Part shown: piece by piece, positions 50,013 through 58,272 of the stretch | Layout of the letters: each line of letters starts with the position of its first letter | How positions within the stretch are numbered: position 1 is the stretch's first letter | DNA from: an uncultured Lachnospiraceae bacterium | GTDB taxonomy: Bacteria > Bacillota > Clostridia > Lachnospirales > Lachnospiraceae | Length of the DNA: 64,000 bases | Assembly: GCA_910578715.1 (NCBI GenBank) | Contig: CAJTRL010000008.1 | Coordinates: 17,518-81,517, forward strand | Reading direction: 5' to 3' | Notes under the pieces: model-generated | The model's database searches: none | Told to the model about the DNA's origin: nothing | What the model saw: the letters and a program-made list of their open reading frames with translations, nothing else | Made by a program: the position numbers and the translations under genes

Positions 50013-50066
50013 CCGAATCAATCCGGCTATGAGAAATCTCTGATTTTTCAACCTATGCCTGAGAAT
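50013..50066. repeat. Short two-hairpin intergenic repeat (copy 2)
   Basis: GCCGAAT-CA-ATCCGGC and GAGAAATC/GATTTTTC stems followed by AACCTATGCC, as at 40264-40318. It sits between the two ABC genes and overlaps the last codons of the upstream one. Confidence 0.6.
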
Positions 50067-51813
50067 AATGTATTTCCTGATAAACTTCACAGCTTTCCAA
50101 CAGTTCTTCATGGGTTCCGATTCCGGCAACTCTGCCATCTTCCAGCACGATAATCTGGTCGGCATACTGAATCGATGAAGTTCTTTGGGAAACGATGAAA
50201 ACCGTCGTCCCCTCTCCCATCTCCCGAATCGCCTTACGCAGTCTCGCGTCGGTCGCATAATCCAGCGCAGATGCGCTGTCGTCCAGAATCAGGATTTCCG
50301 GCTGTCTGACTACCGCCCTCGCAATCGTAAGCCGCTGTCTCTGGCCGCCGGAGAGGTTTTTGCCGCCCTGGGCTATGAGTTCTTCCAATCCCCTCGGCTT
50401 CGTATCGACAAATTCTTTGGCCTGGGAAATTTCCAGCGCCCAGTTCATCTCTTCCGTCGTCGCGTCCGGTTTGCCCCAGCTTAGATTTTCCCGGATAGTC
50501 CCCTGGAAAAGAACCGCTTTCTGCATCACCATGCCGATTTTATCCCGCAGTTCTTCCATGCCGTACTCTCTTACATCTTTACCGTCTATTCTTACGCTCC
50601 CACGGCTCGCATCATAAAAACGGGGTATCAGGTGCACCAGAGAGGATTTCCCGGAACCCGTACCGCCGATAATGCCAATTGTCTCGCCTTTTTTTACCTT
50701 AAAATCGATATCGCTTAACGATTCCGCCCCGGCTCCCTGATAAGTCAGGCCGACCTGGTCAAATTCCACCGCATAGGGTAACGCCGATTTCCCCGCTTCA
50801 TCCTGCCCGCTCACCGTCAGACTTCTGCCCGCTTCCGCCAGCCCGTCTCCGCTTCCTTTCCACGCCATGCTGGACTGTAACTCAAACACGCTCTGAATGC
50901 GGTTCGCACAGGCCAGTGCCTTCGTAATCGTAATAATCAGATTGGCCAGCTTCACAAGTTCAATCAGAATCTGGGACATGTAGTTGACTAACGCCACCAC
51001 TTCTCCCTGTGTGATATATCCGGTATCGACCCGTACCGCCCCCGTGTAAATGAGGACAATCGTCGCCACGTTGACGATAATATAAGTGACCGGATTGGTC
51101 AATGCAGAAATTTTGCCGACGAAAAGCTGAAGGTGGGTCAGTGCGCTGTTGTCCTGTTCAAATTCCGCCGTCTCCTGTTCTTCCTTATGAAAAGCCCGGA
51201 TAACGCGGACGCCCGTCAGATTTTCCCGCGTTTTGCCGAGCACTTTATCGAGCCCCGCCTGAACTTTTTTATAAAGGGGCATCGTAATCATCATGATGCC
51301 GAACACCACAATGGAAAGAAGCGGAATCGTTACAACAAAAACAAGCGCGGCCTTCACATCGATGGTAAAAGCCATCACCATTGCGCCAAAAACGATAAAA
51401 GGCGAACGCAAAAAAAGACGCAGAACCATGTTGACACCGTTCTGCACCTGATTGGCATCGGAAGTCATCCGCGTAATCATCGTGGAAGTGCCGAGTTTAT
51501 CCATCTCGGAAAAGGAAAGTTCCTGAATATGTTCAAACAGCGAATGCTTTAATTGGGTCGAAAAACCAACCGCCGCCTTTGCCGCAAAATACTGCGCCGT
51601 AATGGAACAGGTCAGACCAATCAGTCCGAGCATCACGAGCACGAGGCCCATTTTCAGCACATAAGGAATATCTTCCTGTGCGATGCCGCGGTCGATGACC
51701 GCCGCCATAACAAGCGGCACAAACAATTCAAAACCGGCTTCCAGCATTTTGAAAAGCGGCGCCAGCACCGTTTCCTTTTTATAATCTTTTAAAAACACCA
51801 GTAATTTTTTCAT
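50053..51813 (-). CDS. ABC exporter half-transporter (degenerate-site subunit)
   Basis: This 586-residue protein has six helices and an ATPase domain: Walker A GGTGSGKSSL, Q-loop MVMQKAVLFQGTIREN, signature LSGGQRQRL, and Walker B ILILDDSASALD. The catalytic Glu after Walker B is replaced by Asp, and the switch residue is Gln (VSQRTSSI in place of VSHR). This pattern is that of the degenerate half of heterodimeric exporters such as TM287/288 or BmrC/BmrD. It is the first gene of the pair; the second starts 68 nt later. Confidence 0.92.
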   Translation of the reverse strand: MKKLLVFLKDYKKETVLAPLFKMLEAGFELFVPLVMAAVIDRGIAQEDIPYVLKMGLVLVMLGLIGLTCSITAQYFAAKAAVGFSTQLKHSLFEHIQELSFSEMDKLGTSTMITRMTSDANQVQNGVNMVLRLFLRSPFIVFGAMVMAFTIDVKAALVFVVTIPLLSIVVFGIMMITMPLYKKVQAGLDKVLGKTRENLTGVRVIRAFHKEEQETAEFEQDNSALTHLQLFVGKISALTNPVTYIIVNVATIVLIYTGAVRVDTGYITQGEVVALVNYMSQILIELVKLANLIITITKALACANRIQSVFELQSSMAWKGSGDGLAEAGRSLTVSGQDEAGKSALPYAVEFDQVGLTYQGAGAESLSDIDFKVKKGETIGIIGGTGSGKSSLVHLIPRFYDASRGSVRIDGKDVREYGMEELRDKIGMVMQKAVLFQGTIRENLSWGKPDATTEEMNWALEISQAKEFVDTKPRGLEELIAQGGKNLSGGQRQRLTIARAVVRQPEILILDDSASALDYATDARLRKAIREMGEGTTVFIVSQRTSSIQYADQIIVLEDGRVAGIGTHEELLESCEVYQEIHYSQA

Positions 51814-51935
51814 CGTTCCCAGATACCTCTCCCGTTACCCTGACTTCCGTTTTCGAATTTTTTCATATAATCTGCTCTGCACAGCAGAATTTCTTTTCCC
51901 AGACAATCTCCTCTGCACAGCAGAGCCTCTCTTTC

Positions 51936-53027
51936 CTACGGCATATATTCCGCCGTCTGCTCCGCAATTTCCTCGCTCATGGTCCTCACCTGTCTGGAAG
52001 TCTCATAATTTTTCTCATCAAACAGAAGCTCATGCAGCATCTGCACGTTTTCTTCCAGCGTTTCCGGTATGATGCAGTCGCCCTTGCTTCCGATGGTCGC
52101 ATTGGTCCGCTCGCTCTGGAAAGGAAAGCCCTCGGATGCCACCACATTATATTCCGTCAGCGTTCCGAGCACGCTAATCACTTCGTTCACATTCAGGGAA
52201 GTATTGACATTGGGAAGCACCGCCGTCAGGACATCCCGCAGAGTCGTAAGGGACGCACCCTTCGCTTTTATCATCATCGCTCCCAGGACATCCCGCTGTC
52301 TTTCGGCACGTTTAAAATCGTCGCCTTTTGTATAGCGGATGCGGCAGTAAGCCGTGGCCTGCATTCCGTTAAGCGTCTGTAATCCCGTCTGTGTCACGGG
52401 AGTATAATCGACGCCCAGTTCTTCCGCCATGCAGAGCTGATAATTATTTAGATGGTTGATTTCCGCTTCCGTGATTTCTATGTCGATGCCGCCCAGACAA
52501 TCAATGGCATCAATCAGCCCGCTGAATCCGATTGTCACATAATCCGTGATATCCAAATCCAGATTGATGTTCAGCATCGTGATTGCCTGTTCCGGGCCGC
52601 CATTTGCATAGGCGCCGTTGCATTTATTATAACTGTCGTTTCCAAGATTCAGATAAGTATCCCGATAAACGGAAACCAGTTTGATTTCGTGAGTGTCCTG
52701 ATTGATACTCGCAATAATAATCGTATCGCTCCGCGTTCCGCGCCCAAGCTCGCCGTCCCGCGCATCCACACCGAACAGCGCAATATTCCGGTACCCTTTT
52801 GGGGCCGCTTCCGTCTGCTCTTCCGTTTTTTCATCGTCTTTCCGGTTTTCCGTCTTTATTTCCGCCACTTCTTCATTGATGATAATATGCTCCTCATCAA
52901 TCGCAGTCCGCTCAATCTCATTCATTGTCGTTGTAATCACATACAATATGCCGACCGCGACTACCAGAACCAGAAATTCCAGTATCAAAAGCGGGATGCC
53001 CAGTTTCCATTTCTTCCGACCATTCAT
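51936..53027 (-). CDS. LytR-CpsA-Psr (LCP) family cell-wall glycopolymer ligase
   Basis: This 363-residue protein has a short basic cytoplasmic start and one helix (IPLLILEFLVLVVAVGILYVI). The LCP domain (from about 80) has NIALFGVDARDGELGRGTRSDTIIIASIN with the Arg/Asp pair, VSVYRDTYLNL, YVTIGFSGLIDAIDCLGGIDIEI, and YCRIRYTKGDDFKRAERQRDVLGAM with the conserved Arg residues. LCP proteins join lipid-linked glycopolymers to peptidoglycan outside the membrane. There is no obvious operon partner; the upstream 550 bp are full of repeats. Confidence 0.93.
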   Translation of the reverse strand: MNGRKKWKLGIPLLILEFLVLVVAVGILYVITTTMNEIERTAIDEEHIIINEEVAEIKTENRKDDEKTEEQTEAAPKGYRNIALFGVDARDGELGRGTRSDTIIIASINQDTHEIKLVSVYRDTYLNLGNDSYNKCNGAYANGGPEQAITMLNINLDLDITDYVTIGFSGLIDAIDCLGGIDIEITEAEINHLNNYQLCMAEELGVDYTPVTQTGLQTLNGMQATAYCRIRYTKGDDFKRAERQRDVLGAMMIKAKGASLTTLRDVLTAVLPNVNTSLNVNEVISVLGTLTEYNVVASEGFPFQSERTNATIGSKGDCIIPETLEENVQMLHELLFDEKNYETSRQVRTMSEEIAEQTAEYMP

Positions 53028-53070
53028 AACGGCTCCTCTTATCTTTATCCTGTCTCTGTCCTATTCCTGT

Positions 53071-53180
53071 CTTATCTCTAACTTATCCCTATCTTATCTC
53101 TAACTTATCCCTGTCTTATCTCTAACTTATCCCTATCTTATCTCTAACTTATCCCTGTTTTATCTCTAACTTACCCTATT
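53071..53180. repeat. Five 22-bp tandem repeats upstream of the LCP gene
   Basis: Units start at 53071, 53093, 53115, 53137 and 53159 (CTTATCTCTAACTTATCCCT, then AT or GT alternately). They lie only 44 bp from the LCP start, so they fall in or near its promoter/leader. A degenerate ATAATACATTCTAC repeat follows to about 53260. Confidence 0.8.
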
Positions 53181-53365
53181 TCGTCTCTACATTTTATGAC
53201 AAGACATACTACCATAATACATTCTACGATAATACATTCTACAATAATTCATACTAAAATAAGACAATCTATTGTACCATACTGAAAAACATTTGAACAT
53301 ACAAACAAAAATCTGTTCACACAAAGTTAAAAAATGCCAAAAAATATTCAAAATTTCCGCCGCCG

Positions 53366-53527
53366 TTCCCCCTCCGCCCGGACAGAGCATTGTTCTCTGA
53401 CGGAGGCCCTGTAAAAATGTCGGTACTTAGTGAAAAAGGCGCCTTGCGTCTTTTGAGCTTAGTACCGCTACATTTTTAGCGGAGCGCAAGCGTGCCTCCA
53501 AAGAGAACAATGCTCTGTCCGGGCGGA
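53366..53527. repeat. Long-hairpin intergenic element (copy D)
   Basis: Terminus CCTCCGCCCGGACAGAGCAT and its exact complement bound CTGACGGAGGCCCTGTAAAA, CGGTACTTAG/CTTAGTACCG, a GGCGCCTTGCG core and AGCGGAGCGCAAGCGTGCCTCC. It has the same orientation as copy C and lacks its GACTACTGAAAGTAGTC stem. It sits between the LCP promoter region and radA. Confidence 0.82.
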
Positions 53528-53577
53528 GACCGACCCGCCGCAAATGTTTCTAATCCTCAAATTCTCAAATCAAATCC

Positions 53578-54948
53578 TCAAATCAAATCCACCGCATCCT
53601 GTACCGAAGAAACACCGATGACTTTTATTCCTTTACTGTTCTTCAACTGTTTCTCGCACACCTTGGGGATGATACAGGTCGTATATCCCATACGGGCCGC
53701 CTCCTGAATGCGCTGCTCTATCATGCTGATACCGCGCACTTCTCCGCTCAGCCCGATTTCTCCGAAGGCGGCTGTTTTATCATCAATCGGACGGTTTTTA
53801 AAGCTGGAAGCGACCGCCATCGCAATCCCTAAGTCGATGGCCGGCTCCGCGATTTTCATGCCGCCCGCCAGATTCACATAGGCGTCGCAGTCGGACATCT
53901 GGAGCCCGACTCTTTTTTCCAGAACCGCCATCAGGAGATTCACCCGGTTAAAATCAGTTCCGTTCGCCTGTCTTCTCGGGAATCCGAAATTACTCCGGCA
54001 GACGAGGGCCTGGATTTCAAATAAAATCGGCCTTGTTCCTTCCATCGAACAGGAAACGACGGAGCCGTTCGCCCCTTCCGGTTTTCCTTCCAGCATAAAT
54101 TCTGAGGGATTCGCCACTTCCACGAGTCCCGTTTCCTGCATTTCAAAAACGCCGATTTCGTTGGTGGAGCCAAACCGGTTCTTGACGCCGCGCAGAATCC
54201 GATAGGATGCGTGTCTGTCCCCTTCAAAATACAGCACCGTGTCCACCATATGCTCCAGCACGCGGGGACCCGCAACCGTTCCCTCCTTCGTCACATGGCC
54301 GACGATGAAAATCGAGGTTCCCATGCCTTTGGCCAGCTGTAAAAAAATGTTCGTCGCTTCCCTGACCTGGGACACGCTTCCGGGCGCCGACGAGACTTCT
54401 TCCTGGTACATCGTCTGGATGGAGTCAATAATCGTGATATCCGGCTGCAGATGGCGGATAGTCTCTTCGATGACCGCCAGATTTGTCTCGCACAGCAAAA
54501 AAAGAGTTTCACCAAATTCTCCGATGCGCTTCGCCCGCAGTTTAATCTGTTTGAGCGATTCTTCTCCGGATATATATAATACTTTCCTGCCGTCCAGCGC
54601 AATATACCGGCATACCTGTAAAAGAAGAGTAGATTTGCCGATGCCCGGGTCGCCGCCCACGAGAATAAGGGAGCCCGGCACAATGCCGCCTCCCAATACT
54701 CTGTCCAGCTCCTGTATATGCGTGGACATTCTTTCTTCATCATTCAAAGCGATTTCCGAAAGTCTGGAAGGCTTTCCCGCCTCCCGCGCAGCCCGTCCCG
54801 CCATACCGGAACCCGTCGTTTTCGCCTTCACTTTTTCTTCCACAAAGGTATTCCATTCTTTACAGCCGGGGCATTGTCCCATCCACTTGGAAGATTCGTA
54901 CCCGCAGCTTTGGCAATAGAATACCGTTGCTGTCTTTGCCTTTGCCAT
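53578..54948 (-). CDS. radA: DNA repair protein RadA
   Basis: This 456-residue protein has an N-terminal C4 zinc finger (FYCQSCGYESSKWMGQCPGC), RecA-like core with Walker A GGDPGIGKST (about 97-106) and DSIQTMY (Walker B), the RadA-specific KNRFGST motif (about 255-261) and a C-terminal Lon-like domain (LAGGMKIAEPAIDLGIAMAVASS). RadA is a helicase-like branch migration factor in recombination. It is last in the order GntR, clpC, unknown gene, radA, nine nt after the unknown gene. Confidence 0.96.
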   Translation of the reverse strand: MAKAKTATVFYCQSCGYESSKWMGQCPGCKEWNTFVEEKVKAKTTGSGMAGRAAREAGKPSRLSEIALNDEERMSTHIQELDRVLGGGIVPGSLILVGGDPGIGKSTLLLQVCRYIALDGRKVLYISGEESLKQIKLRAKRIGEFGETLFLLCETNLAVIEETIRHLQPDITIIDSIQTMYQEEVSSAPGSVSQVREATNIFLQLAKGMGTSIFIVGHVTKEGTVAGPRVLEHMVDTVLYFEGDRHASYRILRGVKNRFGSTNEIGVFEMQETGLVEVANPSEFMLEGKPEGANGSVVSCSMEGTRPILFEIQALVCRSNFGFPRRQANGTDFNRVNLLMAVLEKRVGLQMSDCDAYVNLAGGMKIAEPAIDLGIAMAVASSFKNRPIDDKTAAFGEIGLSGEVRGISMIEQRIQEAARMGYTTCIIPKVCEKQLKNSKGIKVIGVSSVQDAVDLI

Positions 54949-54956
54949 AAAACACT

Positions 54957-55367
54957 TTACCTGGTGATGCTGACGCTGACTTCACCGCTGCCCGCAAGCT
55001 CTACGGAAAGATTCAGCTTCCCGCCCAGATTCGTCTTCATCCTTCCGATATCCTCACCGTTGACCTGAACATCATATTCCGTTTCATCTTCCAGTCCTAC
55101 CGTAATCTGAGCGTCCTCGTCGCCCTCTACCAGAAAACTGACGCCGTTTTCCTTTTCTACAAAATTGCTGACACTCGTGCCCGGCACGGATTCATAGGCA
55201 AAAAGACCGTTCTTTTCCAGTTTGGTAATGCTTTTGTAAGTTTTTACCTTCCACAGGTCGCCGCCGTGTTCAAAATTTTCCACCTTTGCCTTGACATCCA
55301 GTTTGTGATTACCAAAACTGATTGCGTTGTCTTTTTCCACCCGGATTAATTCTTCAATTACAGCCAT
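54957..55367 (-). CDS. Conserved hypothetical beta-rich protein between clpC and radA (136 aa)
   Basis: This 136-residue soluble protein is acidic and rich in predicted beta strands (ISFGNHKLDVKAKVENFEH, LWKVKTYKSITKLEKNGLFAY, ITVGLEDETEYDVQVNGEDIG, LNLSVELAGSGEVSVSITR). It has no signal peptide, membrane segment or Cys. The clpC-(this)-radA order is one I associate with Lachnospiraceae, but no function is known to me. It lies 31 nt after clpC and nine nt before radA. Confidence 0.7.
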   Translation of the reverse strand: MAVIEELIRVEKDNAISFGNHKLDVKAKVENFEHGGDLWKVKTYKSITKLEKNGLFAYESVPGTSVSNFVEKENGVSFLVEGDEDAQITVGLEDETEYDVQVNGEDIGRMKTNLGGKLNLSVELAGSGEVSVSITR

Positions 55368-55398
55368 TGCTACTTCCTCCTGCGTTCTTTATACTATC

Positions 55399-57843
55399 TT
55401 ATTCGCGTACTTTGTAAACTACTTTCTTATTTTTCAACAATGCGGAAACCCTGTCCCCGCCTTTTACGGCCCCGGAAAGGATTTCCTCCGCCAGCGTATC
55501 TTCAATTTCCGTCTGAATCGCCCGCTTCATCGGCCTTGCGCCCATCTTGGCGTCCGTATATTTTTCCACGATATATTCTTTCAGCGCCGGAGATACCGTC
55601 AGTTCGATATCCATCTGCTTCCTGCATCTGTTCGTCAGGTTCTTGGAAAGCATTGTCACAATCTGTTTCATATTATCGCGGTTGAGCGGATGGAATACCA
55701 TGATTTCGTCGATGCGGTTGATAAATTCCGGTTTGAAAAGACGTTTGACTTCTTCCATCACGTTTTCTTTCATCTTTTCATAATTCTGCTTTTCGGAAGC
55801 GCCCGAAGAAAAACCGAGGTTCTTCGGCTCCATAATCCTCTGCGCTCCGGCGTTGGAAGTCATAATCAGAATCGCATTCTTAAAACTTACTTTCCGCCCT
55901 TTGGAATCCGTAATATGTCCGTCATCGAGCACCTGGAGCAGAATATTGAAGACGTCGGGATGCGCTTTTTCTATCTCGTCAAACAGTACGACCGAGTAGG
56001 GATTGCGCCGTATCTTCTCGCTGAGCTGGCCGCCTTCTTCAAATCCCACATATCCCGGCGGCGAGCCTATCATTTTGGAAACGGAATGTCCTTCCATGTA
56101 CTCCGACATATCCACCCGAATCAGTGCGTTTTCCGAACCGAACATCGCTTCCGCAAGGGCCTTGCTCAACTCCGTTTTGCCGACGCCGGTAGGGCCGAGG
56201 AACAGGAAAGAACCGATTGGTCTGTTCGGGTCCTGTAATCCGACGCGGCCTCTCCGCATGGCTCTGGCAACGGCTTTGACCGCTTCTTCCTGGCCGATGA
56301 CCCGCTCGTGGAGAATGGATTCCAGTTTCAAAAGACGCTCGGACTCTTTTTCTGCCAGCTTCTGCAGAGGAATTTTCGTCCAGAGCGAAACGACTTCCGC
56401 GACCTCGTTTTCTCCGATGACAAAATCTTTCTTTTCATCTTCTTTTTCCATACGCTTCAGGGTTCGTTCATATTTTTTAATCAGACCGTCCTGTTTCTTT
56501 TTCAGCTCTCCGGCCTGTGTAAAGGCTTCCATCCGAATGGAACGCTCTATCTGTAAATCCGTCTTCTGAATCTCTTCCGCCAGTTCTTTCAGTTTATCCG
56601 GCTGTTTGCCGCTGTTTAACCGCACCGCCGCCGCCGCTTCGTCTATGATGTCGATGGCCTTATCGGGCAGATTCCTGTCGTTGATATATCTGGATGAAAG
56701 GGCGACCGCCGCTTTGATTGCTTCCGGCGTAATCGTCACTCTGTGATGCTCTTCGTATTTATGGGCAATCCCCTTTAAAATATTTTCCGCTTCCTCTGTG
56801 GTTGGCTCCTCCACCGTTACCGGCTGGAACCGCCTCTCAAGCGCGGCGTCTCTTTCGATATATTTCCGGTATTCGGCGATGGTCGTCGCGCCAATCAGCT
56901 GAATTTCTCCTCTGGCAAGGGACGGTTTTAAAATATTCGATGCGTCGATTGCACCCTCCGCGCCGCCGGCCCCGATGATGGTGTGCATTTCATCCAGGAA
57001 AAGAATGATATTGCCATCGTCGATGACTTCTTTAATCACCTTTTTAATCCGTTCTTCAAACTCGCCCCGGTATTTACTGCCGGCTACCATACCGGATAAA
57101 TCCAGCGTCATAACCCGCTTTTCCTGTACGGTAAAAGGCACGTCTCCCGTCATAATGCGCATCGCAAGCCCTTCCACGACCGCCGTTTTACCCACGCCCG
57201 GCTCTCCAATCAGACAGGGATTGTTTTTGGTTCTTCTGCTCAGAATCTGAATCACCCGCCGGATTTCATCTTCCCTTCCGATGACCGGGTCCAGTTTTCC
57301 TTCTCTTGCAAGCGCCGTCAAATCTCTGCTGTACTGCTCCAGCGTAGACGTCGCATTCTTCTTTTTATTCTGTTTTTTGCCCAAATCTTCTTTATAGAGG
57401 GATTTGTCCTCCCCCATTGCCGTCAGAACTTCCACATACAGCTTCTGGATGGAAATTCCCATCGTGTTAAGAAGCCTGACCGCCACATTTTCGCCTTCTT
57501 TGAGCAATGCCAGCAGAATATGCTCCGTCCCCGTCTTATCGCTGTGAAAACGTTCCGCCTGTCTGTGCGCTTCCTCCAGCACCTTTTCCGCCCTGGGGGA
57601 GTAGCCGTCCCTTTCCGCCAGCATAACCGTGCTTTCCGGCGCAATCAGGTCTTTTATCAGTTCTTTTAACTGCTGCATATCCACGCCGTTTTCCATCAGG
57701 ACGGTAGCCGCGACTCCTGTATTTTCACGCAGCAGACCAAACAAAATATGTTCCGTACCCACATAACTCTGTTTCAGATTTCTCGCCGCCCGTTCCGCCA
57801 GCGTCAATGCCATTTTGGCCTTGTCCGTATATTGTGGCCGCAT
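55399..57843 (-). CDS. clpC: ATP-dependent Clp protease ATPase subunit ClpC
   Basis: This 814-residue Hsp100 protein has an N-domain (two Clp_N repeats, about 1-145), AAA+ module 1 with Walker A GEPGVGKTAV (about 213-222), a middle domain with a short coiled coil (about 415-470, including the UVR-like KKKQDGLIKKYERTLKRME), AAA+ module 2 with GPTGVGKTE (about 553-561), and a C-terminal D2 small domain. It unfolds substrates for ClpP in protein quality control. In Bacillus the operon is ctsR-mcsA-mcsB-clpC. Here a GntR gene takes the regulator position and no McsAB is seen. Confidence 0.96.
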   Translation of the reverse strand: MRPQYTDKAKMALTLAERAARNLKQSYVGTEHILFGLLRENTGVAATVLMENGVDMQQLKELIKDLIAPESTVMLAERDGYSPRAEKVLEEAHRQAERFHSDKTGTEHILLALLKEGENVAVRLLNTMGISIQKLYVEVLTAMGEDKSLYKEDLGKKQNKKKNATSTLEQYSRDLTALAREGKLDPVIGREDEIRRVIQILSRRTKNNPCLIGEPGVGKTAVVEGLAMRIMTGDVPFTVQEKRVMTLDLSGMVAGSKYRGEFEERIKKVIKEVIDDGNIILFLDEMHTIIGAGGAEGAIDASNILKPSLARGEIQLIGATTIAEYRKYIERDAALERRFQPVTVEEPTTEEAENILKGIAHKYEEHHRVTITPEAIKAAVALSSRYINDRNLPDKAIDIIDEAAAAVRLNSGKQPDKLKELAEEIQKTDLQIERSIRMEAFTQAGELKKKQDGLIKKYERTLKRMEKEDEKKDFVIGENEVAEVVSLWTKIPLQKLAEKESERLLKLESILHERVIGQEEAVKAVARAMRRGRVGLQDPNRPIGSFLFLGPTGVGKTELSKALAEAMFGSENALIRVDMSEYMEGHSVSKMIGSPPGYVGFEEGGQLSEKIRRNPYSVVLFDEIEKAHPDVFNILLQVLDDGHITDSKGRKVSFKNAILIMTSNAGAQRIMEPKNLGFSSGASEKQNYEKMKENVMEEVKRLFKPEFINRIDEIMVFHPLNRDNMKQIVTMLSKNLTNRCRKQMDIELTVSPALKEYIVEKYTDAKMGARPMKRAIQTEIEDTLAEEILSGAVKGGDRVSALLKNKKVVYKVRE

Positions 57844-57845
57844 GA

Positions 57846-58220
57846 TTAGATTCCTCCATACTCCTCATATATTTCATCGATAAGGGCATGCACTTCTTCC
57901 CTTGAAATATTCTTACAACAGGCTTCCGCAAGAATTACCTGTAAAGAGTTCCGCATCTCTTTAAACGCCTGAATCCTGTCGATATCGACTGCAATGACGG
58001 CTCCCCGCCTTCTGTCCACTTTGACGAACCCTTCCTGTTTCAGGACGGAATAGGCTTTGTTGACCGTGTGCATATTGATGCCGATGCTGTCCGCAAGCTG
58101 TCTGACGGACGGGAGTGCATCGCCCTCTCTGAATCGGGACGTCGCAATTCCTAATACGATTTGATTTCTGAGCTGCAAATACAAAGCCTCATCACTGTTA
58201 AAATCGATTTCAATAATCAT
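57846..58220 (-). CDS. GntR family regulator (YhcF-like) upstream of clpC
   Basis: This 124-residue short GntR has only the winged HTH (ALYLQLRNQIVLGIATSRFREGDALPSVRQLADSIGINMHTVNKAYSVLKQEGFVKVDRRRGAVI pattern, residues 12-76) and a C-terminal helical tail of about 45 residues (DRIQAFKEMRNSLQVILAEACC). This is the YhcF/YtrA-type size with no effector domain. It lies two nt before clpC, so it probably autoregulates and controls clpC. Confidence 0.93.
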   Translation of the reverse strand: MIIEIDFNSDEALYLQLRNQIVLGIATSRFREGDALPSVRQLADSIGINMHTVNKAYSVLKQEGFVKVDRRRGAVIAVDIDRIQAFKEMRNSLQVILAEACCKNISREEVHALIDEIYEEYGGI

Positions 58221-58272
58221 ATGCGCCCCCGTTTACACAATACGCCGGCGTGGCCTTTCAGAATCCCACACC

